Assembly: GCF_902362185.1 (NCBI RefSeq)
Contig: NC_044507.1
Location: forward strand, 16,499,544-16,563,543
Reading direction: 5' to 3'
DNA length: 64,000 nt
DNA from: Chanos chanos
Taxonomy: Eukaryota > Chordata > Actinopteri > Gonorynchiformes > Chanidae
Each line of letters begins with the position of its first letter. Positions within the stretch are counted from its first letter, which is position 1. A model generated the notes under the pieces. The model was not told the origin of the DNA. It made no database searches and saw only the letters and a program-made list of their open reading frames with translations. The position numbers and the translations under genes are program-made. Of the stretch, positions 1 through 13,268 are shown one piece after another.

Positions 1-3000
1 TTTGGCTTGGACAGACTGGATAAGTGACCGTTTTTTAAAGCCTGAGACGGGGTTATCAAATGTTTCATAACATTTCATAAAAAAATTTTTCATACTGTTT
101 TAGTTATTCATGATTTTAGCTCTCTGTGGACTTGCGTATCTGAGTTTGCCAACTGTAGGGTAGTCCAAAGGGCGCTTTATTAACTTGGCAGTGGACCAAA
201 TTAAATAGCGAGCCTTTTCTTCTTCTCTCTCTTTCTTTTTTTTTTTTTAACTTTCAATTGCATCTGTGTTTTTTTTTTTGGTACTTTCACTAGAGATTTC
301 TGGAACAATCCTTATGTGTCTTCAACGAACAGTTGTTATCAGCGATCAAGTTTTCTTGAAAACTGATTATAAAAACCAAGCTCTGTGTTTGATGTTTGCA
401 TCGATAAAAACATTTTGTTCGACTTGTTTTCTTTTTTTTTTTTGTTGTTGTTGTTGTTGTTCTCCATCCTGTAGATGAATGTCAAAGTGAAAGCCTCTCT
501 TTTTGTTCCCTGTCAGCTTCTAATATTTGGTTACACCCAGAAAGCTGTTGTTGGCATGCATGCTGGAAACCTGCAGATGACTGTCTCACATTTTAAGCTG
601 TATGTGGATTACATGAGAGGGTGTTGAAGAGAACAACAACCAGTTGATTCAGTCTGACTGCTAATGTGTCATTAATGCACTCACAATTAACCACTTTTAT
701 TCAGTGCCATTACAACATATACATAATAAAGTGCATAAAACTGGATCATACAGGCTCGTGTGGTGTTCGTGTAATTCTGTTTAGTCACGTCGGACGCACG
801 CTTTTGAACCTGAAATGTTGTTTGCAAAAGAAAAAGAAAAAAAAGCCTGTAGTATGGTGTGTATAGCACCAGCTATAAGGTGTGTGTTTATAGCAGATAT
901 AAATTCCCTCTCCCCTTTCACTCGCATCCATAACTCATAACACATCCACAACAGCCTCTCCATTGAGGCATCTCCCCGTAAAATTATTTCTCTAAAGTGT
1001 TTTGATTGTTCATACGTTAAAGGAAAGTTTGCACAGAAGCAATTAATCACATAATGTCTGTGCTTACTCAGTTACATAGGTGTATGACCTTCTTGTTAAG
1101 TCTGTAATAAGAGATGGAGAACTGATAATGATAAAATGATGAGTCAAGCTTGGAGAAACCCTTAAGATGTATTATCCACCAAAGGAGCTTTTCCGTGGGC
1201 CTAGTGCTCTTTGTATCAAAGCAAGGCTGGGCTTGGAATACTAGGCCTTGAACTTCATTTATTTCTTTCAGTTATGCTGAGTCATTGTGTGTGTTTAATG
1301 ATAGTGCAGAATTTTATTGGGACTGGTCAGCAGGTTAAGTATGCTTTGTGAGGTAACAGGCTTATAATCTTTGCATTGGTGGTTTTAAATAGAACAAGAC
1401 AAAGAATTAATACTGATAAGGATAATGAAATCATTCAGCGATAGCAACTCAATTTTTTTTTTGTGTCTGTGAAAGTGAAATAGCTGTCCTCAAATTTCAA
1501 ACCTTTGAACCAACAGCATTAAAAAGATCTTTTTTTCTTTGAAGAATAGTTTCTTTATTGAATAGTAAAGCTCAACATATTTACTTTTATGAAGATACAT
1601 ATCAACACTGATAGCAAGTCAGATCATTGTAGCAAACAGCTTTGCTGTGTGGAGTCTCAGTAAAAACAGCTCTAATTTGATTTTTGGTCATTGTGGTTTC
1701 CATAACTATTGCTAATACTGATGGTGTACTGGAGAAACCAGAGAGGCTTGTCACACTTTTCAGTCACCTGTAAGCTCCTTCTCAGAATCAGCACATCTTA
1801 CAAGACGCTGACCATTAGCAGAAATCTAAAATTGTTGGGTAAAAATATGTCCTTTTCATCTTGACACCTTACTTTAAAAAAATGTTTAAACATCAAAGAC
1901 CCACTGAAAACTACACGTTTGGATTGTCCTTACTTGTTGCGCCTTCACTTTTCAAAGGGTTCAGCACAAAAAATGAGGACTTTATTTAACATGCTTAACT
2001 TTAGTAACCTCATGGCATCATATGTCTTTGAGATGCTAATCAATGTTTTTTTTAGTACTATTTGATGTTTCAATTATAAATGTTTTTCACTGTGAAATTC
2101 TATAGCATTTTATCGCCATGTTACATTATCTACATAATCAGCGGCATTACAATGAAAAACACATGATTTCGTGAGACCCGAAAACAGTATGTTGATCCAT
2201 CCCGCCTCTGTTTCACTGTGATCACAACATCAGATTGTTTGGAACAGTGAAATAGGTTCCTAGTCAATGTGAGGAGCAGCAGTAGTCTGCATTCAAATGA
2301 GGAAGTCCGTCTAGGTTAGAGAGGTAAACCAATTTCCATTAAGGAAATTTAATGTTAATTTATACAACACCAATTTTTTTGTGGGTTGGCCAGCCCCCAG
2401 AGTAATAAGACATCTAAAATTAATTAAAATGAAATGAAATTAAAGCAATTACTCGCCACTTTTCAGTAAAAGTGTAAGATAATGCAGTGTGCTGAGACAA
2501 AAACCAAGATAAAAAAAAGAAACAAGAAAAAAACAGAAAAAATAGTTTTGACCAAATAAAAACAATCAAATAATCTTTTAATTCAAAGTTCCAGTAATGG
2601 AACAATACACATATGTATACAGATGAAATATCCAAATAAATATGTAAAATTATCACTTAAATATTTGAAATGTTTAATATTATCTTCTTATCATGCTAAG
2701 GACCACTTTCACATTCCTCAGTGTTATAAGAAATCTTAACATTAAAAAGGATTTCAAAAGGATAATACAAACTGACAGAGAAATGGAGCTCACAATTATA
2801 CTTAATCTGTCTAAAAATCAGCTGGAAAAGGTATATGTAATAGGTGTTTAATTAATATAAAGGTACAAGTAAATGTCCAGTACAAATCATGGCTTTTAAT
2901 GATGTGGTAATTTATGGTAATAGACACATTTATCATTAACAAAGGTGGAGAGCTAGAGATGAATCTTTTACAATAATTTTTCAGAGCAAATCTGTTTGGA

Positions 3001-4805
3001 AATTCTTTTCTCAAAAGTTCTTTTGATGTATATTATGCTATCCTTATGTCGTGGAATGACTCTAAAATGTTCTTAACAATTCATTACACCATAAATCTAG
3101 CTCCAGCTGCCAGATATTGCTTCATCACAAAATATGTACAAAGGGGAGCTGAGCGCTCGTGTAACCTGGTACATTTATGTTGAGTCATGATAGTGTAGGG
3201 CACAAACCATGCCATCAGGAATGGCATGTACTCTGAGAAACTTGACAAGAGGTATGATTTCTCCTACAGTTAATAACAACCAAACCCTTTTATGTAGGTA
3301 AGCTGGTGTCTTTTATCACTCCCATAAACCGTCAGAGAACCAACTCCACGTGGTCACACTCCAGTGACATCCCTTAAGAAAACTCATCTTTCTTGTCAAG
3401 GGAGTTGGTGAACATTGGTAGTGATGTAATGAGGTTGATCCAGAAATGCTGATGAGGACTACTTTCTTCACTAGCCGCTGAACTGAAAATTCTCTAGTTT
3501 AATCTTTTTTTAGGGGGGGGGGGGGTACTATGTCCTTTCACAAAATGATTTGCCTGTTTTTCATATAGTTGAATTATGGTAATATTAAACTTTGGTGGGC
3601 AGAGATATGCCCTTATAATACAAGTCGTTCTTGTATTATAAACTTTTTATGATTCAATCTTGCCACTTCACACTCCGACAAATTCAAGGATATGATGATG
3701 GTTGCCACAATGCCTGGTCATCTTGTCCAGAAATCTCTTTTATGGCTTTTCAAATACTCTTCAATTTCGCCTGAACAAATCATGGAAATCTCCTTTTAAT
3801 CCGAGGAATCAAAGGCTTTTAACCCGCTAACTACAATGAAGTCATACTCACTGGTCTTGTCTGGTTCCTATTCATCTCAAACAATGCCACAGTGGAGCTA
3901 CTTCAACCTGAAGTCTCAACTTCCATAGCACCTGAAAGGACCCTGGTCCTCTCATCTAGCCTCCAAGATGTGGAAATTTCAGTCAGCTACTTGTGCCAAA
4001 GCAGAAGCCCTCCCACCATCAGCCAGACTGTAAATGTAGGAGTAGAGAGGTGGGGTAGGAGGAGAAGGAGATGAGAGGAATGGGGAAGGAAACAGAGGGA
4101 GAGCAGGGGAAGGGGAGGATCATTTATGAAAACTGTTTTGGTTAACAATAATGTATCTGTTAATTGGGCTCATTGTTCTTTAAGTTAGTGTTCATAGTTC
4201 AATCTTTTTTACACAGAAAAATAACTATTAATTCCGTACATATGTGAAATATATGTGACGTGATGAAAAGGGTGTAGTTTCTTTTTTTTTTTTCATGTCA
4301 GCGGACATGATCAGTCATTACAATTTAATTAAATTTTGAATATTTCTCTAGTGAATGTGATGTCACACCACAGGACAATTCCTGTCAGGTGCTGACAGAG
4401 AATATTGTTAAAAATGGTGAAATACAGCAAAGTTTTGGAGATTACCAAATTGTCAACTACCCAAATTGCCCACTACCCAATTACAAATTTATTAAACAGC
4501 ACAAGTAGTAATTGCCCAGTATCCTCTTCACTTTGTTTATCATGATTACGTGGTAAATCATGTGCATGCGTAGTGATGTCAGAGGCTTGCAAAGGTTTGT
4601 GTTTCTGATTATTTACATAAAAGCATGTTTTCACCTGTGTCTCACCAGGTCTTACATTCATGCGAAATAAGTTTATGATGTGGTATCCCAGTGAAAATTT
4701 TACATTTGTGTTCTCAGTGTGGTATCCTTACAAACTTACTATGTGTATGTCATTAGGAAAGAACTATCAAAACCACCTTAGTCATCCTAATGCCTAATCA
4801 AGCCA
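1..4805. other. Left intergenic stretch, no gene recognised
   Basis: AT-rich sequence with only short, low-complexity open frames. No splice-consistent exon chain or known domain was seen on either strand. It holds homopolymer runs (T-rich near 236-250 and 430-445, a G run near 3516-3526) and a purine-rich patch near 4060-4120. It ends at the promoter of the first SDR gene. A decayed exon near 3,660-3,800 on the minus strand cannot be excluded. Confidence 0.5.
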
Positions 4806-4865
4806 TGACTAAGCATAAAACTCAGGCGAGGCAGCAGAACTGATGGAGCGCAAGGGCTATATAAA
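4806..4865 (+). promoter_or_regulatory. ARE/MARE-like site and TATA box of SDR gene 1
   Basis: TGACTAAGCA at 4806-4815 fits the antioxidant-response core TGACnnnGC. It is followed by the extension TAAAACTCA, which recurs at the other genes of the array. TATATAAA lies at 4858-4865, about 43 bases after the site, and the start codon is at 4925. The motif match and spacing are seen directly. Control by NRF2/small Maf or AP-1 is inferred. Confidence 0.6.
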
Positions 4866-4924
4866 CAAAATGTATAACGACTCAGAGATGAAGACAGAGA
4901 AGCAAAGAGGCAAAGAAAAGTACA

Positions 4925-6576
4925 ATGGCAGCACTGAAAGCACGGAACATCCTGATCACTGGGGCCAACCGGGGCCTGGGTTTGGAGATGGTCAGACAAC
5001 TGGTGGAGATTCCTTACCCTAACCGCCAGATCTTTGCCTGCTGTCGTGACCCTGATGGCCCCAAATCAAAGGTCAGAGTTCAGCTGCAAAAGAGTCTGCT
5101 ATATATGGATAGTGTTATTTGTTGTCAGCTATTTGCTCATTTGATTTGATCTGATTTTTTAAAGGACTTGCGAGAGCTGGCTGAGAAGCACCCAAAAGTC
5201 ATCAAAATCATCCGTCTTGGTAAATATGTTTGCTTACTTTTTGTTTTGTATTGTTTTCTTTGGTTTGGTTTGGTTTGGTTATTGCAATACCTAATGGAGT
5301 TCTGCCAACATGTTCAGTTCTGCTTCTCTGCTCAACATATTGAGAAATGTATGGAAAACACTGAAGTTAAATAACTGAAATAGTATAGTCAGAGTAATGA
5401 AGTTTTATTTCTAACATAGTCTTAGGGAATAGTTTTGTCATTTTGTAAAATGACATCAACTATCAATGCCATTCCTGTGCTCTTGTTAGATGTTGCTGAT
5501 GCAAACAGCATCAGAGAAGCTGCTAAGAAGGTGGGCTCACTACTGGAGAAGAATGGTCTTAACCTACTGGTCAACAACGCTGGTGTGGTGAAACACACCA
5601 ACTTGCTCGACACGTCTACCGAAGACATGTGGAACATATTCGACGCCAATGTGATGGGACCTTTCACTGTTACCAAGGTAAGAGCCTGGACAGATTGAGT
5701 GTGTGAACAGTAACTATGGAGAGACAATGAACACGGGAACACGACAACTTACGGCGACAACTGAGGCAAACCTCTCTTTTTTCCTCTCTTTTCCTCTGAT
5801 CAGGAATTCATACCATATCTGCGTACTGCAGTCAAAGCCAGTGGGACTCCGGGTATGTCCTGTGACAAAGCGGCCGTCATTAACGTCTCCACCTACGCGG
5901 CGTCTTTGGCATCTGTCGATAAGACATACCCCCACTGGATTGCGTTTCCTTACAATGTCACCAAGGTAAAACACAAATGCCTCATATTTAAGAGTCTATC
6001 CACATTCCACTCTGGCAGCACACAATCAGGATTTAACACTCATTGCTAAGCTAATGTCTTCCATCTCAGACAGCTCTGAACATGATGACAGTCTTGGCTG
6101 CTATTGACTTCAAGCCTGAGGAGATTCTCTTCACTGCCCTGCACCCCGGCTGGGTTAAAACTGAACTGGGAGGTGAAGGGGTGAGTTTTGATTATTGGAC
6201 TTTGGGATCACAGGAGAGGAATAAGAACTTATGATGTTCCGGCCTTTGCAATATCCTCATTTTTGGGCTTCTCGCCATTTATTTACTGCTCCTTGTATTT
6301 AAAAAAAAAAAAAAAAAAAAAAGGTCAGTTGAGCCAGTACTGGTCAAGTCAGTGAACACATTAATAATGTTATATAAATGCTCACTTACTTATACTGCAT
6401 ATTAAAAGAAAAGTCTGCACATGTATCTGCCCCTAACCGTGTCATTTCTGTTTGGTAACCAGGCAATGATTGGTGTCAGAGAGAGTATAGAGGGTATGCT
6501 GCATGTGATGAGCGGCCTCACTGAGAAACAGAATGGAGCCTATATGGACTACACTGGGAAAACTCTGCCCTGGTGA
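4925..6576 (+). CDS. C-factor/sniffer-like short-chain dehydrogenase, copy 1
   Basis: Probable cytosolic NADPH-dependent carbonyl reductase of the classical SDR superfamily; the substrate is unknown. Six coding exons: 4925-5071, 5165-5219, 5490-5677, 5804-5965, 6070-6180, 6463-6576, all with GT-AG introns, giving 258 residues. Motifs: TGANRGLG (residues 12-19, Rossmann glycine motif), an Arg at the end of strand 2 (FACCRDP) that suits NADPH, NNAG (96-99), catalytic Ser159, and Tyr180-x3-Lys184 in YNVTK, followed by HPGWVKT. There is no signal peptide or membrane segment. The ATG has G at +4 and lies about 60 bases after the TATA box. Its exon 1 is very close to that of copy 2. The family assignment is firm; the physiological role is not. 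Confidence 0.93.
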
Positions 6577-6666
6577 ACCATGCAAAGGAAATGGAATTTG
6601 GCTCCTACTATATGTATTTACATATGAACGTAAAGAAATGATCAGTGCAAACAATAACCTGTTGTA

Positions 6667-6672
6667 AATAAA
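6667..6672 (+). terminator. Poly(A) signal of SDR gene 1
   Basis: AATAAA about 90 bases after the stop codon, giving a short 3' UTR like those of the other array members. Confidence 0.65.
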
Positions 6673-8693
6673 TATAAACGTACATTACATCGGCGTCTTT
6701 CTGTGATTTGCTATGAAATAACGAGCACTTCATTCTTATTCACTGATCTCTCCATGAGATTGTTATGAACTTTTTAACTTTTTAAGGACTGTGCTTTTTA
6801 AACTCAATTTAACAAGTTCCACTCATGGTGAAACAATCAAACGCAAAAGTATTGCTACCTCCACCGGAAAGCTTGGCAATGAGACATGATAAGTTGAATG
6901 TGATTACCGTGTCGCTACACATAAGGGCTGTATGTAAATGAAAGACTGTATGACAGACTGGACTCAGCCTAGCAATTACTGGGGATGAGAGAAAGGCATA
7001 AGCTGGGTCAAGTCATACAACAGCTGTCAAAGCAAGTTAAGAAATGGTCCGTTTTGCAGTATTGGGGCTAAAATAAATGCTCAAAGCGATACTATGATGC
7101 ATTATTTAAAACCTGAGTAGAGAGAGTAAGAAAGGATATGCTGTTCTTTTTAAAATATTATTAAAAAAAAATAACTAACTCTTCACAGAATCTCATGACG
7201 GAAGATGCAGTGTTAAATGTGCTGTGACTTAAAATGAATAAAAAATAAAATGTCACGCTTGTAGACAGGCTGGATGCAGGTCAGTGGTTTCCTTATTAGC
7301 AATAGACGTAACAAAAGAGTTTCAAACTTACAGAGAGTTGGGCTCAAAAAATAAGGCAGGCAAGTAAATCAACGTGACGTGAGCTGAACTCCAAACAAAG
7401 CCAGACAAAGAACCCGGGAAAACCAAGGAGTATACAAAACGAAACAGGGCTGAACTAACTAAAGACAGGTGGAGAGGATGATTAAACTAAAAAGGTTAAG
7501 CAAGGCTGAGCTACGGAATCAGGTGGCGAACACAAACTGACCAATAGAAGGAGGGAGACGGGAGGAGCAGGGCGTGGAATGGCAGAAACAGGGAAACGGG
7601 AGGGACAGGGCGTGACAACACTAGTGTAAACATTCTATAAATCTGCAGCATTGGCTGCTCTACATTACTGACCTTTTACAAAAAACAGCCATAAAATACA
7701 TCCAAGAAGTTCCTTGTTCAAGTTACTGTAAATGCCACTGTAAATTATTTTCACCACCACACAATTTACATTGCTGTATTTTTACAGCCCTGCATGCAAA
7801 CTGAATGTTACCTGACATTACAGTATAAAATATATAATTTTATCATACATTCTAATGCATCTATATGCACTGTGGGGAAAACAAAAACAAAACAAAACAA
7901 AACAAAAAGAGGAAACCAGTGCAACCCTAAGCTGCCTCTCTCCCTCATCTACTACAAATATAGCAGTGAGATAAAGAAACTGGAAACTACTTCAACTGAA
8001 ACACCTCGCTGTCAGCTCTGTGTGAAGCTTGTTCTCCTAGTTTATGTCTCACTAAATGTGATGCTACTCACAGTGCTACTCTGAATGAAACTATTGAAAC
8101 TTACCTTCATGTAATAAAGGAAAAGTTCGTATTAAACAGTTGCTGCCCCCCCCCCTTCCACCAATTTAACCTTCAATGACTATGTTAGTTTATGACTAGT
8201 ATTTTAAATGCAGGTCCATTACATTTCTTCATCTCGGTATCAACAGGTGAAACAGAATAAAACAGGAGAGGAGCGATATCAAAGGAGTAATATATCATTT
8301 AAGTTTGAGGTTTCATGTCTTAGTGCTGTGTTTTAATCTAGAGACAGAAAGATAGAGTGAGTCAGTGAGTCAAATAATTGTATTGCATAAGTTTGTGGTA
8401 TCTCTTTTACTTTTGTGCTGTGTCATTGTGGTTTCCACACCCGGTCCTGGTTTAGCTGTTATTGTGGGAGAAATGTCACAGTGCTCTTACACTGGTTTCC
8501 ATGTTTCAGTGTCCTTTTGTACATTTACAATGGCTGAATCTTACACTTCAGGGAACAACGTTTTGTAGTTTATATCGAAGATTCTGTCCTCTAAAACTAA
8601 AGACTTTGTTGAAAAGCCAACTTAATTTCTAAACCTAATCAGAAACATCCAAGTCTAAACTCCTTCTGATCGCCCAAGTGCTTAGTAATTTCA
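6673..8693. other. Intergenic between SDR copies 1 and 2
   Basis: No gene recognised. It contains a MITE-like element at 7251-7617 (listed separately), a short AAAAC repeat near 7878-7907 and a C run near 8144-8154. Open frames here (for example 7794-8084) lack known domains or splice context. Confidence 0.5.
7251..7617. mobile_element. Non-autonomous DNA element (MITE-like) with TGTCACGC ends
   Basis: A 367-base block bounded by TGTCACGC on the left and its exact inverse GCGTGACA on the right. The interior has no coding capacity and is rich in short purine tracts (ACAGGG, GGGAGG). Fish genomes carry many such elements. No clear target-site duplication could be read, so the superfamily is not assigned. 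Confidence 0.6.
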
Positions 8694-8937
8694 TGACTCA
8701 GCATAAAACACATTTCAACACAACATTTTATGGGGTTGAGGCTCTGTCTTCCCACACGGCAGATATTGTTTGAATTTGAGCTTACTCACCATCAGATCAG
8801 ACCACATTACAAATATCCACTTCCAAAGGTCTAAACCATTCCATTCACATTGTTTGAGTGACTCAGCATGACTTAGCATAAAATACAAATATTTGTAAGG
8901 GGCGAATACAGTTCATTATCTTGCAGAACCATATAAG
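8694..8937 (+). promoter_or_regulatory. Triple ARE/MARE-like cluster and TATA box of SDR gene 2
   Basis: Three matches to TGACnnnGC: TGACTCAGCA at 8694-8703, TGACTCAGCA at 8859-8868 and TGACTTAGCA directly abutting it at 8869-8878. The first and third continue with TAAAA, as at the other array promoters. TATAAG is at 8932-8937 and the start codon at 8990. Three sites make this the most site-rich promoter of the array. Factor identity is inferred. Confidence 0.6.
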
Positions 8938-8989
8938 TAGACAGCGGACCTTCATATTCACAGTATCAGAAAGGCAGAGAGGACTCAAG

Positions 8990-10440
8990 ATGGCAGCAAT
9001 AAAGGCATGCAACATCCTAATCACTGGGGCCAACCGAGGCCTGGGTTTGGAGATGGTCAGACAACTGGTGGAGATTCCTTACCCTAATCGTCAGATCTTT
9101 GCCTGTTGCCGTGACCCTGATGGCCCCAAATCAAAGGTCAGAGTTCAGCTGCAAAAGAGTTTCTGGTATTACTATGAGGGAAAATATTACTTGTTTTTCA
9201 CAAGTCGCTGATTTGATTGGATTTGATTTGATTTCACTTTACATTTTTTTTTTTCAGGACTTGAAAGATCTGGCAAAGAAGCACCCAAATGTTGTCAAAC
9301 TGATCCGTCTTGGTAAATGTGCTTTCATGTTTTCTTTACCATTCCTGGTCGTCTTTCCCGATTCTCCTCTAACACACTGACAATTAGAAAAAAAGAAAGC
9401 CAAATTTCAATGTAAAGTAATATTTGTTATCTGGTAAAATAACGTTCATTATCACCCCATTCATGTGCTTTTGTTAGATGTCGCTAATGCAAACAGCATC
9501 AAAGAAGCTGCCAAGAAGGTGGGCTCACTGCTGGGTAAGAATGGGCTTAACCTGTTGGTCAACAACGCTGGTATAACAGCACATGGTAACATGCTCACCA
9601 CGTCAGCCGAAGATATGCACTCTGTTTTCAACACGAACGTGATGGGTCCTTTCACTGTTATCAAGGTAACCCCCTGACTGCGTCACGGACATCAAAAGTC
9701 AGAATACAGGAACAGGAGAGGAAGCAATATTGAGATACTATGAAGAAAAAGGAAGCAAAAGTTTTCTTTTTTCCACCTTTTTTCTAACCAGGAATTCATA
9801 CCATATCTGCGCACCGCCGCCAAAGCCAGTGGGACACCAGGCATGTCCTGCAACAAAGCAGCCATCATCAACATCTCCACCATTTTGGCCTCTATGACAT
9901 GCGTGGGTGAGATCTACCCCCACTGGACTGCCTTCTCTTACAATGTCAGCAAGGTAAACAAGATCACAGTGTTTTAATTACGGCGCCATCTACAGTCCTT
10001 TCGGGTACTGCACCACGGGCACTGAAAATGTGCTATCATAATGGAATATTCTTCCCTTTCAGGCGGCTTTGAACATGATGACAGTCTTGGCTGGAATGGA
10101 TTTCAAACCTGAGGAGATCCTTGTCATGTCCCTACACCCAGGCTGGGTGCAAACTGACCTTGGAGGAGAGGGGGTAAGATTTGTCCTCCAGAGTTTCTTT
10201 CTTTCTTTCTTTTTTTTTCTTCTTAATTTGGTTTCAGAATGGATGATTAGGGAATTGGGATGCTTTGGAAATTTAGAAACACAAGTTTATCTGTTTCTTC
10301 CTATTTTATTTTTGCTCGGTCTTCAGGCAATGATTGGTGTTAAGGAGAGTGTAGAGGGTATGCTGCGTGTGATAAGTGGCCTCACTGAGAAACAGCAAGG
10401 AGCCTACATGGACTACACTGGAAAAACCCTGCCCTGGTGA
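8990..10440 (+). CDS. C-factor/sniffer-like short-chain dehydrogenase, copy 2
   Basis: Second intact paralogue, 258 residues. Exons: 8990-9136, 9258-9312, 9478-9665, 9792-9953, 10063-10173, 10327-10440. Motifs: TGANRGLG, NNAG (NNAGITAHG), Ser in INIST, YNVSK as the catalytic Tyr/Lys and HPGWVQT. The start follows the TATA-like box and aligns with the other copies; an in-frame ATG further upstream at 8921 precedes the TATA box and is rejected. Exon 1 differs from copy 1 at only about 11 of 147 bases and the next 24 intron bases are identical, whereas exon 5 differs at about 22 of 111. This points to recent sequence exchange at the 5' end. The segment before the catalytic Tyr reads GEIYPHWTAFSY. 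Confidence 0.93.
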
Positions 10441-10471
10441 ATGGTGTGGGAGAAGCCCCGCGGGGATTAAG

Positions 10472-10531
10472 ACCAACTTCTAATCCCATTATCCCACGCC
10501 CGAGATAAAACCAGCCTCTAATCCCATTATC
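10472..10531 (+). repeat. Short tandem duplication in the 3' UTR of SDR gene 2
   Basis: Two copies of a 22-base segment (10472-10493 and 10510-10531, 38-base period), both ending CTAATCCCATTATC, lie just after the stop codon. The second copy continues into sequence resembling the 3' UTR of SDR copy 4, so the first is probably the extra one. Confidence 0.6.
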
Positions 10532-10621
10532 ATATGTAAACCAACAAAGACCAGTTGGTCACAGGCTGGCTTTGGTAGCTTTGGATGAAACTGCTGTAAT
10601 CAAAGCATAAATAATGGAGTG

Positions 10622-10627
10622 AATAAA
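10622..10627 (+). terminator. Poly(A) signal of SDR gene 2
   Basis: AATAAA about 180 bases after the stop codon. Confidence 0.65.
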
Positions 10628-13155
10628 GACTGGATGTACTTAACATAAATGCTCTTGTTTTTCTGAGTTCTGTTTTAATATCTATTGATCACAAGTTAGT
10701 CAGCCTCCTGTGGTTTACCATCCTGTGATGTCAACATACATTTCATTCAAATTCATATGTCTATTTTATTGATCTGACGTAATGAATATATTTCAATTAT
10801 GTTCTTACTAAGTAATTACTGTGCTGTTTTGATTCATTCAGTGAGGTTTCAACCTTTCATCTAATGCCAAAGCACAGTAATCATTGTAATCCGAACCCAG
10901 TTTCAGACGTAAATGAAATCTGAGTAGCAAATTATTACAAGTAGCTGAATTGTTGTCTGCTCAACCCAGCCAGAGAAAAAATGTCAATAAGAGACATGCA
11001 TCAACTTCACCCTCTTGGGGTCCAGATCCATTATATCGGTATCAGGTTTGCCTCAGTTCACTACTCAATCTCACACAAAGCTACATTAGTTTCCAACTGC
11101 ACAAGAGTGAAAGTATGAGTAGTAACCCTAGAAGAATCAAATATAATAGTGCAGAACCTAATTATTATGATATACATCTTCACTGGTGGTAACTCTAACA
11201 TTTATATTGTGATGCTCTCTTTTTTGGCCTGATTGAGTGTTTGGAGATTTGTGAAGTGGTGTACCTCCCATCACTATAGTGTTCTTAGTGTTTTGGTTTT
11301 GTAAGAAAGACTAGAGAAACAGTGTTTGACTTTTAAGTTATGTGCTACCACACATCTGTGGAGATCAACAATACACAGTGCAGTTGCATAAGAACCTGAG
11401 AGTACACATCAGTTGTAAAAAGAGAAAAAGAACTGTGGTTTAGAGCATGAGTGAGACTTTGAATGTAAATTTTGCAATGAAACATTTTTATTCCTCTGAA
11501 AAGATGGTTGTATCCATTAAAGAATCCACAGATGTTAAACTCAAAACCTGCCTTCTTGATATACGGTGAGTCCACTACTTTAAGAGTTTTTAATGGACAT
11601 AAGAAGCAGTGAGTCTCAATGTTTAATTATGAATGTAATCCACAGACTTTGGTCAGCAGTTGCTAAATTTCAGTTGACTCTTTAAAGATTAATGGGGAAT
11701 TAAGAAATCAGATTCACTTATCACCACTAGGTGGTATTATTCCACAATGCTGCTTTGACAACAGACTATTAGAGAAACCAGGTATATTACTATTGGCCAC
11801 ATATATTGAAAGCGGTTCAGTCAAAGGATCATAGGATGCAATGCCATGTACTTTTTATGAGGATTTAGAGGGTTTTCAGGATATTAACTCTAAGATTTGA
11901 ACCATGAACCCCAGATGCGCAATGCGCTTCGACACTGCAAGATGGAATATGAACTATATATGCTGTTCAAGACCTCTATCATTGCTCTTTAAAACTCAAA
12001 AACCAGCCTAATCAGACTTGGACTGCTATACTCATATACCTCGTAACTATTCACATATGCCATGCACATACAATTCTTCTTCTTCATCACGTTTTTTTGT
12101 CACAGTTGGTTCAAATCGGTTCATTTGACTGAACACCAAAGAGGTCTGCCACAATATCACGTGCCGGCCAGGTGTGGAACATTAGTAACTAAAGGGGGAA
12201 AACCCTCTCAGATGGCCTTCATCTCCATTTACAGTCCTCATTTAAGACTTTTGGGCTCTGATTCTCTTCACCCTTCGTGTAATTAAATCCAGGCAGTCAG
12301 AAAGACAGAGGAACGGAGACAGAATTTGAACTGAGCATGGAACCACTTCTGGTTATGCCTCTTTTTTAGTCTGAGAACTCTCAAAAGTATGGACCTAAAA
12401 AATGCATTTTATTCAAAATTTCCTTTTCCATACAAGAGAGCTAGAGTCATAGACGTGTTTATATTAAGTTTTATTTGGTGGTCTGCATATGAATGTTTTT
12501 ATGGAGTCTGTATTGACACTGACTTGTCAATTGCTAATACATACTAAGGCAAACATCTCCATCTCTGTCCCTGTACTCTGCGCTGTGTAATCAGTTTCAG
12601 GCATTGAATAGGGCAATTGGTTGAGGTGAGGTGCACATGAGGACAATCAGTAAAGTCTTTTGAGAAGTTCATTTCTTATTTATAAAATTACACTTTCCAG
12701 TTCTTCATTATCTCAACTCTTCACTGACTTACATATAACCATGCCAGTTATAGGACAGTCCAAAGAGAACATTTTGATTGGACCAGTTGTGTGAAATGGC
12801 AAATCAATAAAAACTGGATGCTGTATCCACTGCACTGAAGCTGTATATAAAATCCCACTGAAATAAACATCATGTTTTATGCTGTGTCATCATGAATTAT
12901 ACATTCATGTAATCTGCTTTTCTTATTAGTGAAAAAAATTCAGCCCATTCAAATATGCTCTTAAAATTAGTCACCCAGAAATGTTTAGAAACACTGTTTT
13001 AAAGTGTACATACATATATGCCTGACATAATCATATACTTATATATATATATATAACGTAGATAAGACGGACCCCTAAAACTGCATAAATATTAGTCAGT
13101 CTGATACACATGTCTAAGCCCTATCTCTAATTCAGTGAACGCTCGATCATCAGCA
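10628..13155. other. Intergenic between SDR copies 2 and 3
   Basis: AT-rich with no exon chain recognised. The short open frames (for example 11345-11575 on the minus strand and 12062-12286 on the plus strand) have no known motif. A TA repeat lies near 13039-13054, shortly before the next promoter. Confidence 0.5.
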
Positions 13156-13211
13156 TGACTCAGCGTAAAACTCAAACATCTACAAGGGGTGGCAGTTCCT
13201 GGTTATTTAAA
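13156..13211 (+). promoter_or_regulatory. ARE/MARE-like site and TATA-like box of SDR gene 3
   Basis: TGACTCAGCG at 13156-13165 followed by TAAAACTCA, as at copy 1. TATTTAAA lies at 13204-13211 and the start codon is at 13269. The bases just 5' of the site (ATCATCAGCA) also match the relic and copy 5 promoters, so the conserved block is longer than the factor core. Confidence 0.6.
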
Positions 13212-13268
13212 TGGTGTGGAACAAGCCAAAGATGTAGAGGGCATAACTGCAAGGCAGAGAGAAATGCA

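Noticed and set aside
1272-1281. Further TGAGTCA sites at about 1140, 1274 and 3182
   Set aside because: AP-1-like half sites lacking the GCA and TAAAAC extensions shared by the array promoters, with no nearby gene.
8921-8989. Upstream in-frame ATG of SDR copy 2
   Set aside because: It precedes the TATA-like box and adds residues absent from the other four copies.
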